The notes below the pieces were generated by a model. That model was not told the DNA's origin and searched no databases. It was given only the letters and a program-made list of their open reading frames with translations. From Fusibacter ferrireducens (GTDB lineage Bacteria > Bacillota > Clostridia > Peptostreptococcales > Acidaminobacteraceae): DNA of 64,000 bases. Each line of letters begins with the position of its first letter. Within the stretch, counting starts at the first letter, position 1. The position numbers and the translations under genes were made by a program. The stretch lies in contig NZ_JADKNH010000003.1 in NCBI RefSeq assembly GCF_015352425.1, positions 124,001 to 188,000 on the forward strand, written 5' to 3'. This document shows positions 35,892-43,728 of the stretch, piece after piece.

Positions 35892-35981
35892 ATAGAATAT
35901 TTTGACGAGCACATGACAAATGGATTTGAATAGAGCATTTAAAGCACTTTAAATACAAATAGAAAGCAGAATTCTCAAACC

Positions 35982-36037
35982 AAAAAAGGACTTTCAAAAG
36001 AAAAATTTAATTTTCTATATGAGAAAGTCCTTTTTTT
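35982..36037. terminator. Bidirectional terminator
   Basis: AAAAAAGGACTTTC pairs with GAAAGTCCTTTTTT around a loop that also folds (AGAAAA/TTTTCT). It separates the thiol-ligase operon from the convergent HD-GYP gene. Confidence 0.85.
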
Positions 36038-36139
36038 ATGTTCATAAAAAAGTTATAGTACAAAGAGACCCATTAAGCAGTTATAACACAAAGAGTTTTA
36101 TTGCGCCACTTGCTTTAAATCAATCACACTTGGTCTGAA

Positions 36140-37249
36140 TCAATCATAAATAAGTTTTTGAATGGTTAAGTTATGAGTTTCAAGGAGATCAATATAGCCG
36201 TCAGGGGCATTGTTGAGTTTACCGTTTTTAAAAGTTCTAACGATAGGTCGCAGTGGGTGTGAAGCATGATTTTTGAGGATCACTGCTTTTAAACCGTTGG
36301 ACAATAGTACATATGAACCCGCTGGATATAAAATAATACATCTGCAAAACGTGCTTGCAAGATCAAAATCGAAGAGTGTCCCTGCTGAACCCATAATATA
36401 CTCAACAACTTCGTGATGAGGATGTGCCAGTCGATGTTTGCGATCGGATGTCATGGCATCGTAGACGTCTGCAAGCATGACGATTTTAGTGTGTGGATGA
36501 ATTTCAGAACCCACTAAGCCATTTGGATAACCAGATCCGTTTAAGCGTTCATGATGCTGTAACACGATTGATTTGATGTGTGCATTGAAACTCGTATTGT
36601 TGCTGAGTATATCATAACTGTATTTAGGATGTTTTTTAATTTCGGCCCATTGACTCTCAGACAACGGCTCGGAATGTTCATATACTTCTTGAGGAATATT
36701 CTTATAGCCAATATTGATAAGTATGGAAGCAATCGCAATATTCCTCATATCCTTTGTATTGAGGCCGATTTTTGCGCCAAGCATAATAGCCAATACTGCT
36801 GTGTTGATTGCGTGTTCATAAAGGTAATAGCTTTCCGATTTAATATCCATAATGGAGATGGTCAAATCTTGAGAATTTAGAATTTCGTCTATGAGACTGC
36901 TGGATACTTGGTCCAATGTATCAATTAACGCTTGACCTGAATCGCCAAAGACGAGTTGCTGTTTCTGCTTGGAAAGACTTGAAAAAAATTCGTCGACACA
37001 TGTTTTAACGTCGAAAACAGCTTTCTTTCTAATGGCTGGATCGATAATATCTTTAATTTCCTCTTCCAGGATCTCTTCCTCATCAGGATTTTTGACATAA
37101 AGTGATTTGAATCCTAAAGCTTTTATGCGTTCAATGCTTTTAGAATTCACAATGGCATTTTTACGTAATAAAATCTGATTGGAAATATTCACAATGTTTT
37201 CTGCTAACACTTCATTTTCTTTTAAATATTCAATGGGTTTAAACCGCAT
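36140..37249 (-). CDS. HD-GYP-domain protein with a lost HD motif
   Basis: A 369-residue protein. After a 130-residue N-terminal domain lies an HD-GYP fold: LYEHAINTAVLAIMLGAKIG, then ASILINIGYKNIP, KHPKYSYDIL, HHERLNGSGYP and MLADVYDAMTSDRKHR. In active c-di-GMP phosphodiesterases the second segment reads LLHDIGK; here HD is IN and the following Lys is Tyr, so metal ligands are missing. The GYP loop and the other His residues remain. I infer a non-catalytic c-di-GMP receptor or a scaffold. AAGGAG precedes the ATG. Monocistronic. Confidence 0.85.
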   Translation of the reverse strand: MRFKPIEYLKENEVLAENIVNISNQILLRKNAIVNSKSIERIKALGFKSLYVKNPDEEEILEEEIKDIIDPAIRKKAVFDVKTCVDEFFSSLSKQKQQLVFGDSGQALIDTLDQVSSSLIDEILNSQDLTISIMDIKSESYYLYEHAINTAVLAIMLGAKIGLNTKDMRNIAIASILINIGYKNIPQEVYEHSEPLSESQWAEIKKHPKYSYDILSNNTSFNAHIKSIVLQHHERLNGSGYPNGLVGSEIHPHTKIVMLADVYDAMTSDRKHRLAHPHHEVVEYIMGSAGTLFDFDLASTFCRCIILYPAGSYVLLSNGLKAVILKNHASHPLRPIVRTFKNGKLNNAPDGYIDLLETHNLTIQKLIYD

Positions 37250-37520
37250 AAGTTGTTTTCTCCTTTAAAAATGCATAAATTAGTGCACTTAAGTTAGAGT
37301 ACATAGATTAAAGCTCATAAATGTTTTTGTAATATAATTATAATTCAAGAGACAATCGCCGTCAAATAATCAGAAGACAACCGGTATCTTATTAAGACTT
37401 ATCGGCATAATAATTTTTTAAATGAGTCCAATAATCATAATAAATGATTTTTTGATCATAATCCTGCCACAATTGAGTTGTAAAATTAAAGTATAGAATA
37501 ACGAAAGAGGAGGTTATCGT

Positions 37521-37712
37521 ATGATGTTTTTATTTACAATTGGGATTATAGCGATAGTTTATTATTTTTATCAGCATCATGAGGTACAGAGCGTTCATCG
37601 TGTTCATAATCAATCAGAGGATACACCAGAAGTCATCTTGAGCAAGAGATATGTCATGGGTGAAATTGATTCTGAGACTTACGAAAATATGAAAAATGTC
37701 ATGAAACGTTAA
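37521..37712 (+). CDS. Small membrane protein with SHOCT-like domain
   Basis: A 63-residue protein: one N-terminal membrane helix (3-16, FLFTIGIIAIVYYF) and a C-terminal SHOCT-like segment VILSKRYVMGEIDSETYENM (about 39-58). SHOCT stretches often end membrane proteins of unknown role and may mediate oligomers. AGGAGG lies seven bases upstream. It is 105 bp before a second SHOCT protein and upstream of a two-component system; together they may form one envelope-stress operon (inference). Confidence 0.8.
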   Translation: MMFLFTIGIIAIVYYFYQHHEVQSVHRVHNQSEDTPEVILSKRYVMGEIDSETYENMKNVMKR

Positions 37713-37729
37713 AGTGATGAATTCTTTGC

Positions 37730-37773
37730 GCAAGTGATTAGCAAGTGATTAGCAAGTCATTAGCAAGTGATTA
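37730..37773 (+). repeat. Four tandem 11-bp repeats
   Basis: The unit GCAAGTGATTA occurs four times head to tail; the third copy has C in place of the second G of AGTGA. It fills the gap between the two SHOCT genes. Its role is unknown; repeated direct sites can bind an OmpR-type regulator such as the one at 38222. Confidence 0.85.
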
Positions 37774-37817
37774 AAATGTAGAAGACAATAATTATTGAAA
37801 ATAAGGAGGCAGTAAAA

Positions 37818-38054
37818 ATGATGTTTAATAGAGGTTTTATAGGCCATTCAGGATGTTTTGGTTTTGGGTATTTTGGCATGTGGCAATGGCTTATTGTCAT
37901 TGGTGTGATTCTTGTCATTGCGTACTTCATTTCAAAAGGCAAAGGACATCGCAAAAGTGATGCAGCCATTATGATTCTAAAGGAAAAGTTTGCTAAGGGT
38001 GAAATTACCGAAGAAGAATACACGCGTAGAAAGGAACTTTTGGAAAGAAAATAG
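37818..38054 (+). CDS. Small membrane protein with SHOCT domain
   Basis: A 78-residue protein. A Gly/Phe-rich N-terminus (GHSGCFGFGYFGMW), one membrane helix (about 24-40, LIVIGVILVIAYFI) and the SHOCT segment ILKEKFAKGEITEEEYTRRK. AAGGAGG precedes the ATG. It lies between the tandem repeats and the two-component system genes; the function is unknown. Confidence 0.85.
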   Translation: MMFNRGFIGHSGCFGFGYFGMWQWLIVIGVILVIAYFISKGKGHRKSDAAIMILKEKFAKGEITEEEYTRRKELLERK

Positions 38055-38221
38055 TGTATGCCGTATGTTAGTGAAGGCGTTTATGGCAAGTGTGAAGGTC
38101 TGAGGGTTAATGGTTATTCAAAGGGTATGATGGGTATCAACTCAGATGACCAAGAGTGTATGCCCTAATTGAAAACAGAAGCTATTGAAAGGTATAGATT
38201 AAGCATAAAGGGGAAAGCAGG

Positions 38222-38902
38222 ATGTATTCAATTTTAGTTGTTGAAGACCATAGAGAAATTAGCAATATCGTTTTGAAATATCTTGAAAATGAAGGTTATC
38301 AGGGGACACTTGCTGAAAATGGAATAGAAGCTCTAGAATACTTTAATGGCAATACCTTTCACCTTGTGCTCTTGGATATTATGATGCCGGGAGTAGATGG
38401 GTTTCAAGTGCTCTCGGAGATCAGAAAAATTTCAGATATTCCTGTTATTATGCTCACTGCCAAACAAGAAGAGGTGGATAAATTGAGAGGATTTGATCAA
38501 GGGGCGGATGACTATGTCATAAAGCCCTTTAGTCCTAGAGAGCTCATGAGACGCATTAAGGCGCTTCTCAAAAGGACGTATCCCTCTCATGACGCACAGA
38601 TCTTGTCTTATGGAAATTTGGAATTGGATTTAAAAAGTATGAAACTCTTTAAAGATCAACATGAAATTATGGTGACAACAGCTGAATTTCTACTGATCAA
38701 GACATTTATAATACATCAAGAACAAGTGCTTTCGAGAGAACAAATAATGGCGTTGGCCTTCGGTGAAGCATATGATGGCTATGATCGTAATATCGATAGC
38801 TATGTTAAAAGATTGCGTCAAAAAATTGAGGATGACCCAAAAGAGCCTATGTTCATTCATACGAAATACGGCATTGGCTATGTCTTTGGAGGCAAAAAAT
38901 GA
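38222..38902 (+). CDS. OmpR-family response regulator
   Basis: A 226-residue protein. Receiver domain with VVEDHREI, phospho-acceptor D52 (LLDIMMPGVDG), T78 area (IMLTAKQEE) and K (DDYVIKPFSP). The C-terminal winged helix has REQIMALAFGEAYDGYDRNI then KYGIGYVFGG. It binds DNA after phosphorylation by the kinase encoded next, whose start overlaps its stop by 4 bases. GGGGAAAG lies upstream. Confidence 0.93.
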   Translation: MYSILVVEDHREISNIVLKYLENEGYQGTLAENGIEALEYFNGNTFHLVLLDIMMPGVDGFQVLSEIRKISDIPVIMLTAKQEEVDKLRGFDQGADDYVIKPFSPRELMRRIKALLKRTYPSHDAQILSYGNLELDLKSMKLFKDQHEIMVTTAEFLLIKTFIIHQEQVLSREQIMALAFGEAYDGYDRNIDSYVKRLRQKIEDDPKEPMFIHTKYGIGYVFGGKK

Positions 38903-40287
38903 TGACGATTCGAAAACTTTGGCTGATTTCATTGATTGGCATTGCAATTTCGTCTATTCTGATCTATGGGATTATTATGACTTCACTTACAAATCAATAT
39001 TTTAAAGCCTACATGACAGAGAGTTATACAAACCATGTGGAACAGGTTTTAAACTATACAAAGCGAGCGATGAGTGAATCCTCAATTTCTTATCGACAAA
39101 TGGCGATTGAGCTTGAAACACACATCATAGATCCAATAACACACATCAAATTATACGACAAAGACGGCACTGTATTGGTGGATGTCAACAATAACGAAAC
39201 TTCAAATTTCATGATGATGAATGGCAAAAGCATGAGAGAAATGATGAAAAATGCTTCAGTGAAATATTCGTCGGAAGTGGATCAGTATGAAATTAGAATA
39301 GATGGTGAATTGAAAGCCGTCTTAAATGTCACGCGCCAAAGTTCTGCCGAGAATGGATTTGTCGCACGCCTATTTAAGGCGAATTTAATTCGGAATAGTT
39401 TTTTAGCCATTGGCATATCCGTTTTTTTATCGATCATAATAGGCATTTTTATCAGTAAGCATATGGCTAAAAATTTAATAGAAACAGCAGATCTTGCGCA
39501 AAGCTTGCTGATGGATGAAAATCTCGAATTTCATAAATCCAATATTAGAGAAGTCAATATTATTCGAGAGAGTCTTGAAAAGTTAAGTACTCGGCTCAAG
39601 TTGAAGCAAAAGAGTAGAAAGAAGCTTGTAGATCAATTGGTTCATCAGACTAGAACACCAATGACTGTTTTAAGGACGCATTTAGAGGGCATTGAAGATG
39701 AAATCATCAAACTAGATCGTTCAGAGCATGCATTGCTTCAACTCCAAATTGAAGATGTTGCTAAAATTATAGAGAATATGAGCAACGTTATTGACGTTGA
39801 AACAATGACATTGCAAACATCCGTTGAAAGCATTGAACTGAGTGCTTTTTTTAGGCAGATGATTGCGGGCTTAAAAGCGCAATTTGACCGCAAGGGGATT
39901 GAACTTCAGCTTTTAACGCATGAAAAGCAGACAATAAAATCTGACCGACATCTATTGAGTCAAATGATGTACAATCTTTTGACCAATGCCTACAAGTACA
40001 CTTCAACTGAAGGAAGCGTCAGTTTGTCCTACGAGACCTTTCAAGATCAATTGATGATTCATATAAAGGATAGTGGGATCGGTATTCCAGCAGAAGAACA
40101 AGAACAGATTTTTAATGCCTATTATAGAGGGTCAAATCATGTACAAATATCAGGAGATGGGTTGGGCTTGTATTTGGTTAAAGAAAATTTGAAACTTCTA
40201 AATGGCGCAATACAAGTGGTTTCTGAATCTCACGAAGGGTCTGAATTCATTGTGAAGTTACCAATGGTTTTGGAAGAGGTGGATTGA
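38899..40287 (+). CDS. Sensor histidine kinase
   Basis: A 462-residue membrane kinase. TM1 (about 9-30) and TM2 (about 171-190) flank an extracellular domain rich in Met and His (NFMMMNGKSMREMMKNAS). HAMP-like linker, then the H-box DQLVHQTRTPMTVLR with H249, N-box QMMYNLLTNAYKYTS, and ATP motifs DSGIGIP and GDGLGLYLVKENL. It phosphorylates the adjacent regulator. The Met-rich sensor loop could bind copper or be oxidised (inference). A 42-residue LDCC-motif protein follows after one base. Confidence 0.92.
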   Translation: MMTIRKLWLISLIGIAISSILIYGIIMTSLTNQYFKAYMTESYTNHVEQVLNYTKRAMSESSISYRQMAIELETHIIDPITHIKLYDKDGTVLVDVNNNETSNFMMMNGKSMREMMKNASVKYSSEVDQYEIRIDGELKAVLNVTRQSSAENGFVARLFKANLIRNSFLAIGISVFLSIIIGIFISKHMAKNLIETADLAQSLLMDENLEFHKSNIREVNIIRESLEKLSTRLKLKQKSRKKLVDQLVHQTRTPMTVLRTHLEGIEDEIIKLDRSEHALLQLQIEDVAKIIENMSNVIDVETMTLQTSVESIELSAFFRQMIAGLKAQFDRKGIELQLLTHEKQTIKSDRHLLSQMMYNLLTNAYKYTSTEGSVSLSYETFQDQLMIHIKDSGIGIPAEEQEQIFNAYYRGSNHVQISGDGLGLYLVKENLKLLNGAIQVVSESHEGSEFIVKLPMVLEEVD

Positions 40288-40288
40288 A

Positions 40289-40417
40289 TTGAATCGATTG
40301 AAGCGTGCAATTAAAAAACTATTGGATAAGATTGCAGAACAAAATAAAGCTGTGTTTGGAAATCAGCGTTTGGATTGCTGTGATATGAACAAACCGTCGG
40401 CTAGAAAACAAAAATAA
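40289..40417 (+). CDS. Small LDCC-motif putative metal-binding protein
   Basis: A 42-residue frame starts at TTG 40289, one base after the kinase stop, with AGAGGT eight bases upstream. It reads MNRLKRAIKKLLDKIAEQNK, then AVFGNQRLDCCDMNK and PSARKQK. The LDCC core with adjacent Asp is, as far as I recall, the mark of a recognised family of tiny clostridial proteins thought to bind metal. A basic amphipathic helix precedes it. It is clearly coupled to the two-component operon and closed by the terminator at 40426. Function is not known. Confidence 0.8.
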   Translation: MNRLKRAIKKLLDKIAEQNKAVFGNQRLDCCDMNKPSARKQK

Positions 40418-40425
40418 TTAACCAG

Positions 40426-40460
40426 AAGAATCTTGAGTACTTGACAGGATTCTTTTTTTT
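40426..40460 (+). terminator. Terminator after the two-component operon
   Basis: AAGAATC (40426-40432) pairs with GATTCTT (40448-40454), followed by T residues. Confidence 0.75.
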
Positions 40461-40470
40461 ATATAAATTA

Positions 40471-40488
40471 TAGTTAGTATTCTAACTA
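40471..40488. promoter_or_regulatory. MarR operator, perfect palindrome
   Basis: TAGTTAGTATTCTAACTA: 7-bp arms with a 4-base centre, 17 bp before the MarR start. Related sites lie at 40945 (TAGTTAGAATTCAAATTA) and near 41866 (AAATTCTAATTA). Confidence 0.7.
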
Positions 40489-40504
40489 TTTAAAAGGAGT
40501 TCAT

Positions 40505-40927
40505 ATGGCAAAACTACATCTCATGTCCAAATTGGGGATCATTTATCTGAATTGGTCCAGAAAACTTCAAAAGGATCTCGTCCCCTTTAAAATAACGCTT
40601 AAGCAGCAGTTTGTCTTAAGGCAATTGATGAAAAAAGAATATCTTTTGCCATCTCAGATTGCAGACATGCTCTATTGTGATCGCCCAACGGCAAGTGTTA
40701 TTATCAAGAATATGGAAAAGAACAAGTGGATTGTTAAAGAGAAGGACCCAGAGAATGGCAAGCAGTACTTTGTTAAAATCACGGAAATTGGCAGAGAAAA
40801 GTTTAATGCACTTGGAGGCGCTTCTGGACCAGAAGCTATGGTTAGACATGATCCCTTGAAATGCCTTGATGAATCTGAAAGAGAAGTGTTAGATGCCCTA
40901 TTGACGAAGGTCATGCTCAACTTATAA
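40505..40927 (+). CDS. MarR-family transcriptional regulator
   Basis: A 140-residue winged-helix protein: LKQQFVLRQLMKKEYLLPSQ, IADMLYCDRPTASVIIKNME and the wing VKEKDPENGKQYFVKITEIG. MarR repressors respond to phenolics or oxidants. AAAAGGAG precedes the ATG. It is followed by a hydrolase (51 bp) and a flavodoxin-like gene, both preceded by sequences like its own operator, so it likely controls all three. Confidence 0.88.
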   Translation: MAKLHLMSKLGIIYLNWSRKLQKDLVPFKITLKQQFVLRQLMKKEYLLPSQIADMLYCDRPTASVIIKNMEKNKWIVKEKDPENGKQYFVKITEIGREKFNALGGASGPEAMVRHDPLKCLDESEREVLDALLTKVMLNL

Positions 40928-40944
40928 GTTTTTTTAAAAGGATA

Positions 40945-40962
40945 TAGTTAGAATTCAAATTA
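40945..40962. promoter_or_regulatory. Second MarR-like site before the hydrolase
   Basis: TAGTTAGAATTCAAATTA matches the first operator at 14 of 18 positions, with the right arm degenerate. It lies 16 bp before the hydrolase start. Confidence 0.5.
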
Positions 40963-40978
40963 TATATGGAGGCTTATG

Positions 40979-41812
40979 ATGTGGTACAAATGGAAAAATA
41001 TCAAAGTTAATTATGAAATTGTCGGAGAAGGTAAACCCATTTTAATGATTCATGGTTACACGCCAGACCATAGATTGATGATGGGGTGTATGGAACCTAT
41101 TTTCGATGCCATGAGCAATTATAAGAGAGTTTATATTGATTTGCCCGGCATGGGACGAACAGAGGGCAGTGACCAAATTAAGAACTCCGATGATATGCTT
41201 GAGGTCGTAAGATCATTTGTGAATGAAATCATTGGCAGTGAATCTTTTTTAGTTGCAGGTGAATCCTATGGTGGGTACCTAACACGCGGTCTAATCCACG
41301 AGATGCCAGATCAAATTGAAGGTGCTCTTTTTATCTGTGCTATGATTAAGCCACATGATAGAGTAGTTCCTCACAGAGAAATCATCTTAAAAAATCCAGA
41401 GCTATTGGCGCGATTATCAGATCAAAAAAGAGAAATGTACGAATCCATCGCTGTGGTTCAAGATGAGCGAACATGGGAGCATTTTAAAACCTATGTCATG
41501 CCTGGACTTTTGAAGGCAGATGAGGTTTTTTTGGAGCGTTTGAGGGCTGATGGCTATGGGTTTACCTTTGATGACGCATTGGCCTCTGATGTATTTGAAA
41601 AGCCAGTCCTCTTTTTAAATGGAAAGCAAGATACAAGTGTGGGTTATAAAGATGCTTGGGGCATTCTAGATTTATATCCAAGAGGCACATATGTGGCTTT
41701 GGATAGAGCAGGGCATAGTCTAGAGGCAGAACAGTCTGTTTTATTTAATGCACTTGTGAAAGAGTGGCTTTTTAGATGTGAAGAAGCAAACGATGAGAGA
41801 ACTTCCTCATAA
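40979..41812 (+). CDS. Alpha/beta-hydrolase
   Basis: A 277-residue protein with the oxyanion segment MIHGYTPDHR, nucleophile GESYGG (Ser near 97), acid in NGKQDTSVGYKD and His in AGHSLE, the full catalytic triad. Helical insertions in the cap suggest an esterase or C-C hydrolase; substrate unknown. The start at 40979 has GGAGG six bases upstream, better than ATG 40976. It is in the MarR group with the flavodoxin-like gene. Confidence 0.85.
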   Translation: MWYKWKNIKVNYEIVGEGKPILMIHGYTPDHRLMMGCMEPIFDAMSNYKRVYIDLPGMGRTEGSDQIKNSDDMLEVVRSFVNEIIGSESFLVAGESYGGYLTRGLIHEMPDQIEGALFICAMIKPHDRVVPHREIILKNPELLARLSDQKREMYESIAVVQDERTWEHFKTYVMPGLLKADEVFLERLRADGYGFTFDDALASDVFEKPVLFLNGKQDTSVGYKDAWGILDLYPRGTYVALDRAGHSLEAEQSVLFNALVKEWLFRCEEANDERTSS

Positions 41813-41890
41813 TAAATAATTATATTTTTGATTTTAGGGTAAAACTTAAGTGGATCAACCCAAAGTAAATTCTAATTATTGGAGGTAGTG

Positions 41891-42403
41891 ATGGATAAGG
41901 CAAAGAGTGCAATCGTCTATTATTCTTGGACTGGAAACACTAAAATTGTGGCAGAAGTTTTTGGACAGCTGCTAGATGTTCCAATTGAACCAATTGTTGA
42001 AAAAAAAATGAGAGCAAGTGGCAATATACCCTTGGCAGCATTGAGTGCACTGTTGGGTTTCAAAAGTAGAATAGAACCTCTGACAATTGATCTCAATGCA
42101 ATGACAACACTTTTTGTTGCAGGTCAAGTTTGGGCAGGACATTCAACGCCTGCAATCAATAGCTTTATTCATCAAACCGACTTTAAGGATAAAAAAGTTT
42201 GGCTTATTCTCACAGGTGCGGATGAAAACAGACCAGAAAAAGTAATCCATAAGTTGCAAAGTAAAATAATAGATAGGGGCGGAGAAGTCCTAGGCATATA
42301 TACTTTAAAAACAAGAGCGCTAATTGGCAATAAGGATATTGTCACTCATGAAGAAGTGAGAGCGTCCATCGAAGATTGGCTAAAACAGAATAATCTATTA
42401 TAA
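41891..42403 (+). CDS. Flavodoxin-like protein
   Basis: A 170-residue protein with the FMN-phosphate loop YYSWTGNTKIVAEVF near the N-terminus, followed by the segment VAGQVWAGHSTPAINSFIHQ and DKKVWLILTGADENRPEKVI. It resembles flavodoxin/NAD(P)H-reductase-like proteins that carry FMN and transfer electrons or reduce quinones. The ATG at 41891 follows GGAGG at five bases; the upstream TTG frame is less likely. A MarR-like site (TTCTAATTA) lies just upstream. Confidence 0.82.
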   Translation: MDKAKSAIVYYSWTGNTKIVAEVFGQLLDVPIEPIVEKKMRASGNIPLAALSALLGFKSRIEPLTIDLNAMTTLFVAGQVWAGHSTPAINSFIHQTDFKDKKVWLILTGADENRPEKVIHKLQSKIIDRGGEVLGIYTLKTRALIGNKDIVTHEEVRASIEDWLKQNNLL

Positions 42404-42452
42404 AACAAACCTCTGTCCTCAAATACTAACCCCATTTGAGGACTATTTTAAA

Positions 42453-42633
42453 CAACAAGATTTGAGCCGAAAGCTGAGCTGAGGAATGTTCAACCTCAAA
42501 CAGCGTCAGCGAAAGTCGCTTTGGGGCATTGAGCAGTGCCCCAAATGTTGTTATATGCAACAAGATTTGAGCCGAAAGCTGTGCTGAGGAATGTTCAACC
42601 TCAAACAGCGTCAGCGAAAATCGCTTTGGGGCA
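42453..42633. repeat. Pair of 76-bp direct repeats, 105-bp period
   Basis: Two copies, 42453-42528 and 42558-42633, differ at only two positions (A/T and G/A). Each holds nested inverted repeats such as AGCGA-aag-TCGCT and GAGG...CCTC. The TTTGGGGCA at the end of copy 1 pairs with TGCCCCAAA (42537-42545) to make a 9-bp hairpin in the spacer. The stretch sits in a 400-bp gap between the flavodoxin gene and the ArsR-like gene. It looks like a dispersed structured intergenic element. Confidence 0.9.
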
Positions 42634-42646
42634 CAATAAAATTGCA

Positions 42647-42709
42647 TTGACACATAGAATATAGATGGTATATATTATTAACATGATATTTGCGCACATG
42701 CGCAAATAT
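42647..42709 (+). promoter_or_regulatory. Promoter and 24-bp palindromic operator for ArsR-like gene
   Basis: TTGACA (42647-42652) and TATATT (42671-42676) lie 18 bp apart. Starting ten bases beyond, ATATTTGCGCA-CA-TGCGCAAATAT (42686-42709) is a perfect palindrome with an 11-bp arm, covering the expected start site. The long 5' region to 42803 has no other feature. Confidence 0.7.
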
Positions 42710-42803
42710 GCAATTTATAATATTTAAATGCTTAATAACATACATAGCATATAGATATCATGGAAGCGCATATACTCAAGAAAACTGGAGGCGAACACAT
42801 AAA

Positions 42804-43706
42804 ATGGAAACAATAATAGGCTATTACCCCATTTTGGATATGGTCTTGGCATTTAGAGAACTCTATAGTCAAGACCGTTTTAAACCTTTTAATCAACCTC
42901 TGGAAACTTTGGAATCAAAGTTAAGTGCAGATCAATTGGCTTTTGTGATGCAATATGGAGATCAATCACGTGGTTGGCTTCATTTTATTGAGAAGATCAT
43001 CATGGATATCAAGCTTGGGCTGACAAATCATGAATCATGGTGGCTGAACCTCTTGTCACATCCTGAAGCGTATGAACTTTCAGCTGTGGAGGCTGAGATG
43101 CTTTTTGACATATGGCAGAATAAGGCCTCAACGATTATTACGAACTATCAGGGACAAATCATGTGGGAAACCATAAGAATAAGCGAGGCCCTAAAGCATT
43201 CTGATCCATTTTTATTTCTTACAAGTTGTACAGATCGTTTTTTTTATAAAGATGACGAAACGATTCATTTTAACATAAAGCCTGATTTGGAAATGAAAAT
43301 ACAGAATTTTGAAACCATCGTTTTACTGCCCTCTGTGTTTGGATGTAGACAGATTACCTTTTGGTATCACAATTCTGATTTTGTATTTTATTATGCACTT
43401 ACCAAGCCGTCGCGGAATTTAGTGGAACCAAGCGATATGCTACTGCTCACAACTCAGGCTTTTAACGATAAAACGCGACTAAAACTCTTGAGGCTCTTAA
43501 ATCAAAAATCCTATAGTGTCAATGAAATGGCAACAATTTTGGATGTGAATGCGAGTACAATTTCAAGACATATGAAGCTCTTCAAGGATGCTGGATTTGT
43601 AGAAATTCAAAATAAAGATAAGAATGAAGTGTTTTACACTTTAAACCAAAAGGCAATAGAATTGGGATATGCTGTGCTTTTAAAATATATTCAAGGGGAA
43701 CAATAA
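42804..43706 (+). CDS. ArsR/SmtB-like regulator with long N-terminal domain
   Basis: A 300-residue protein. The last 90 residues form an ArsR-type winged helix: FNDKTRLKLLRLLNQKSYSV, NEMATILDVNASTISRHMKL and FKDAGFVEIQNKDKNEVFY. The N-terminal 200 residues, rich in aromatic residues, are an unfamiliar sensor-like domain, without the Cys pairs of metal-sensing ArsR proteins. The start at 42804 follows CTGGAGG at 12 bases; the longer frame from 42690 would cross the operator. Likely autoregulated through the palindrome upstream. The GNAT gene starts 22 bp downstream. Confidence 0.75.
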   Translation: METIIGYYPILDMVLAFRELYSQDRFKPFNQPLETLESKLSADQLAFVMQYGDQSRGWLHFIEKIIMDIKLGLTNHESWWLNLLSHPEAYELSAVEAEMLFDIWQNKASTIITNYQGQIMWETIRISEALKHSDPFLFLTSCTDRFFYKDDETIHFNIKPDLEMKIQNFETIVLLPSVFGCRQITFWYHNSDFVFYYALTKPSRNLVEPSDMLLLTTQAFNDKTRLKLLRLLNQKSYSVNEMATILDVNASTISRHMKLFKDAGFVEIQNKDKNEVFYTLNQKAIELGYAVLLKYIQGEQ

Positions 43707-43728
43707 TAAACTGTGAGGTATTCGTAGG

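Noticed and set aside
38058-38168. 36-codon plus-strand frame with two Cys between SHOCT protein and response regulator
   Set aside because: Ribosome site is weak and badly spaced, and the composition is unlike the neighbouring genes. It could be real but I cannot support it.
42426-42653. 75-codon minus-strand frame across the 76-bp repeats
   Set aside because: The repeated peptide is just a translation of the structured DNA repeat; there is no ribosome site and no other support for coding.
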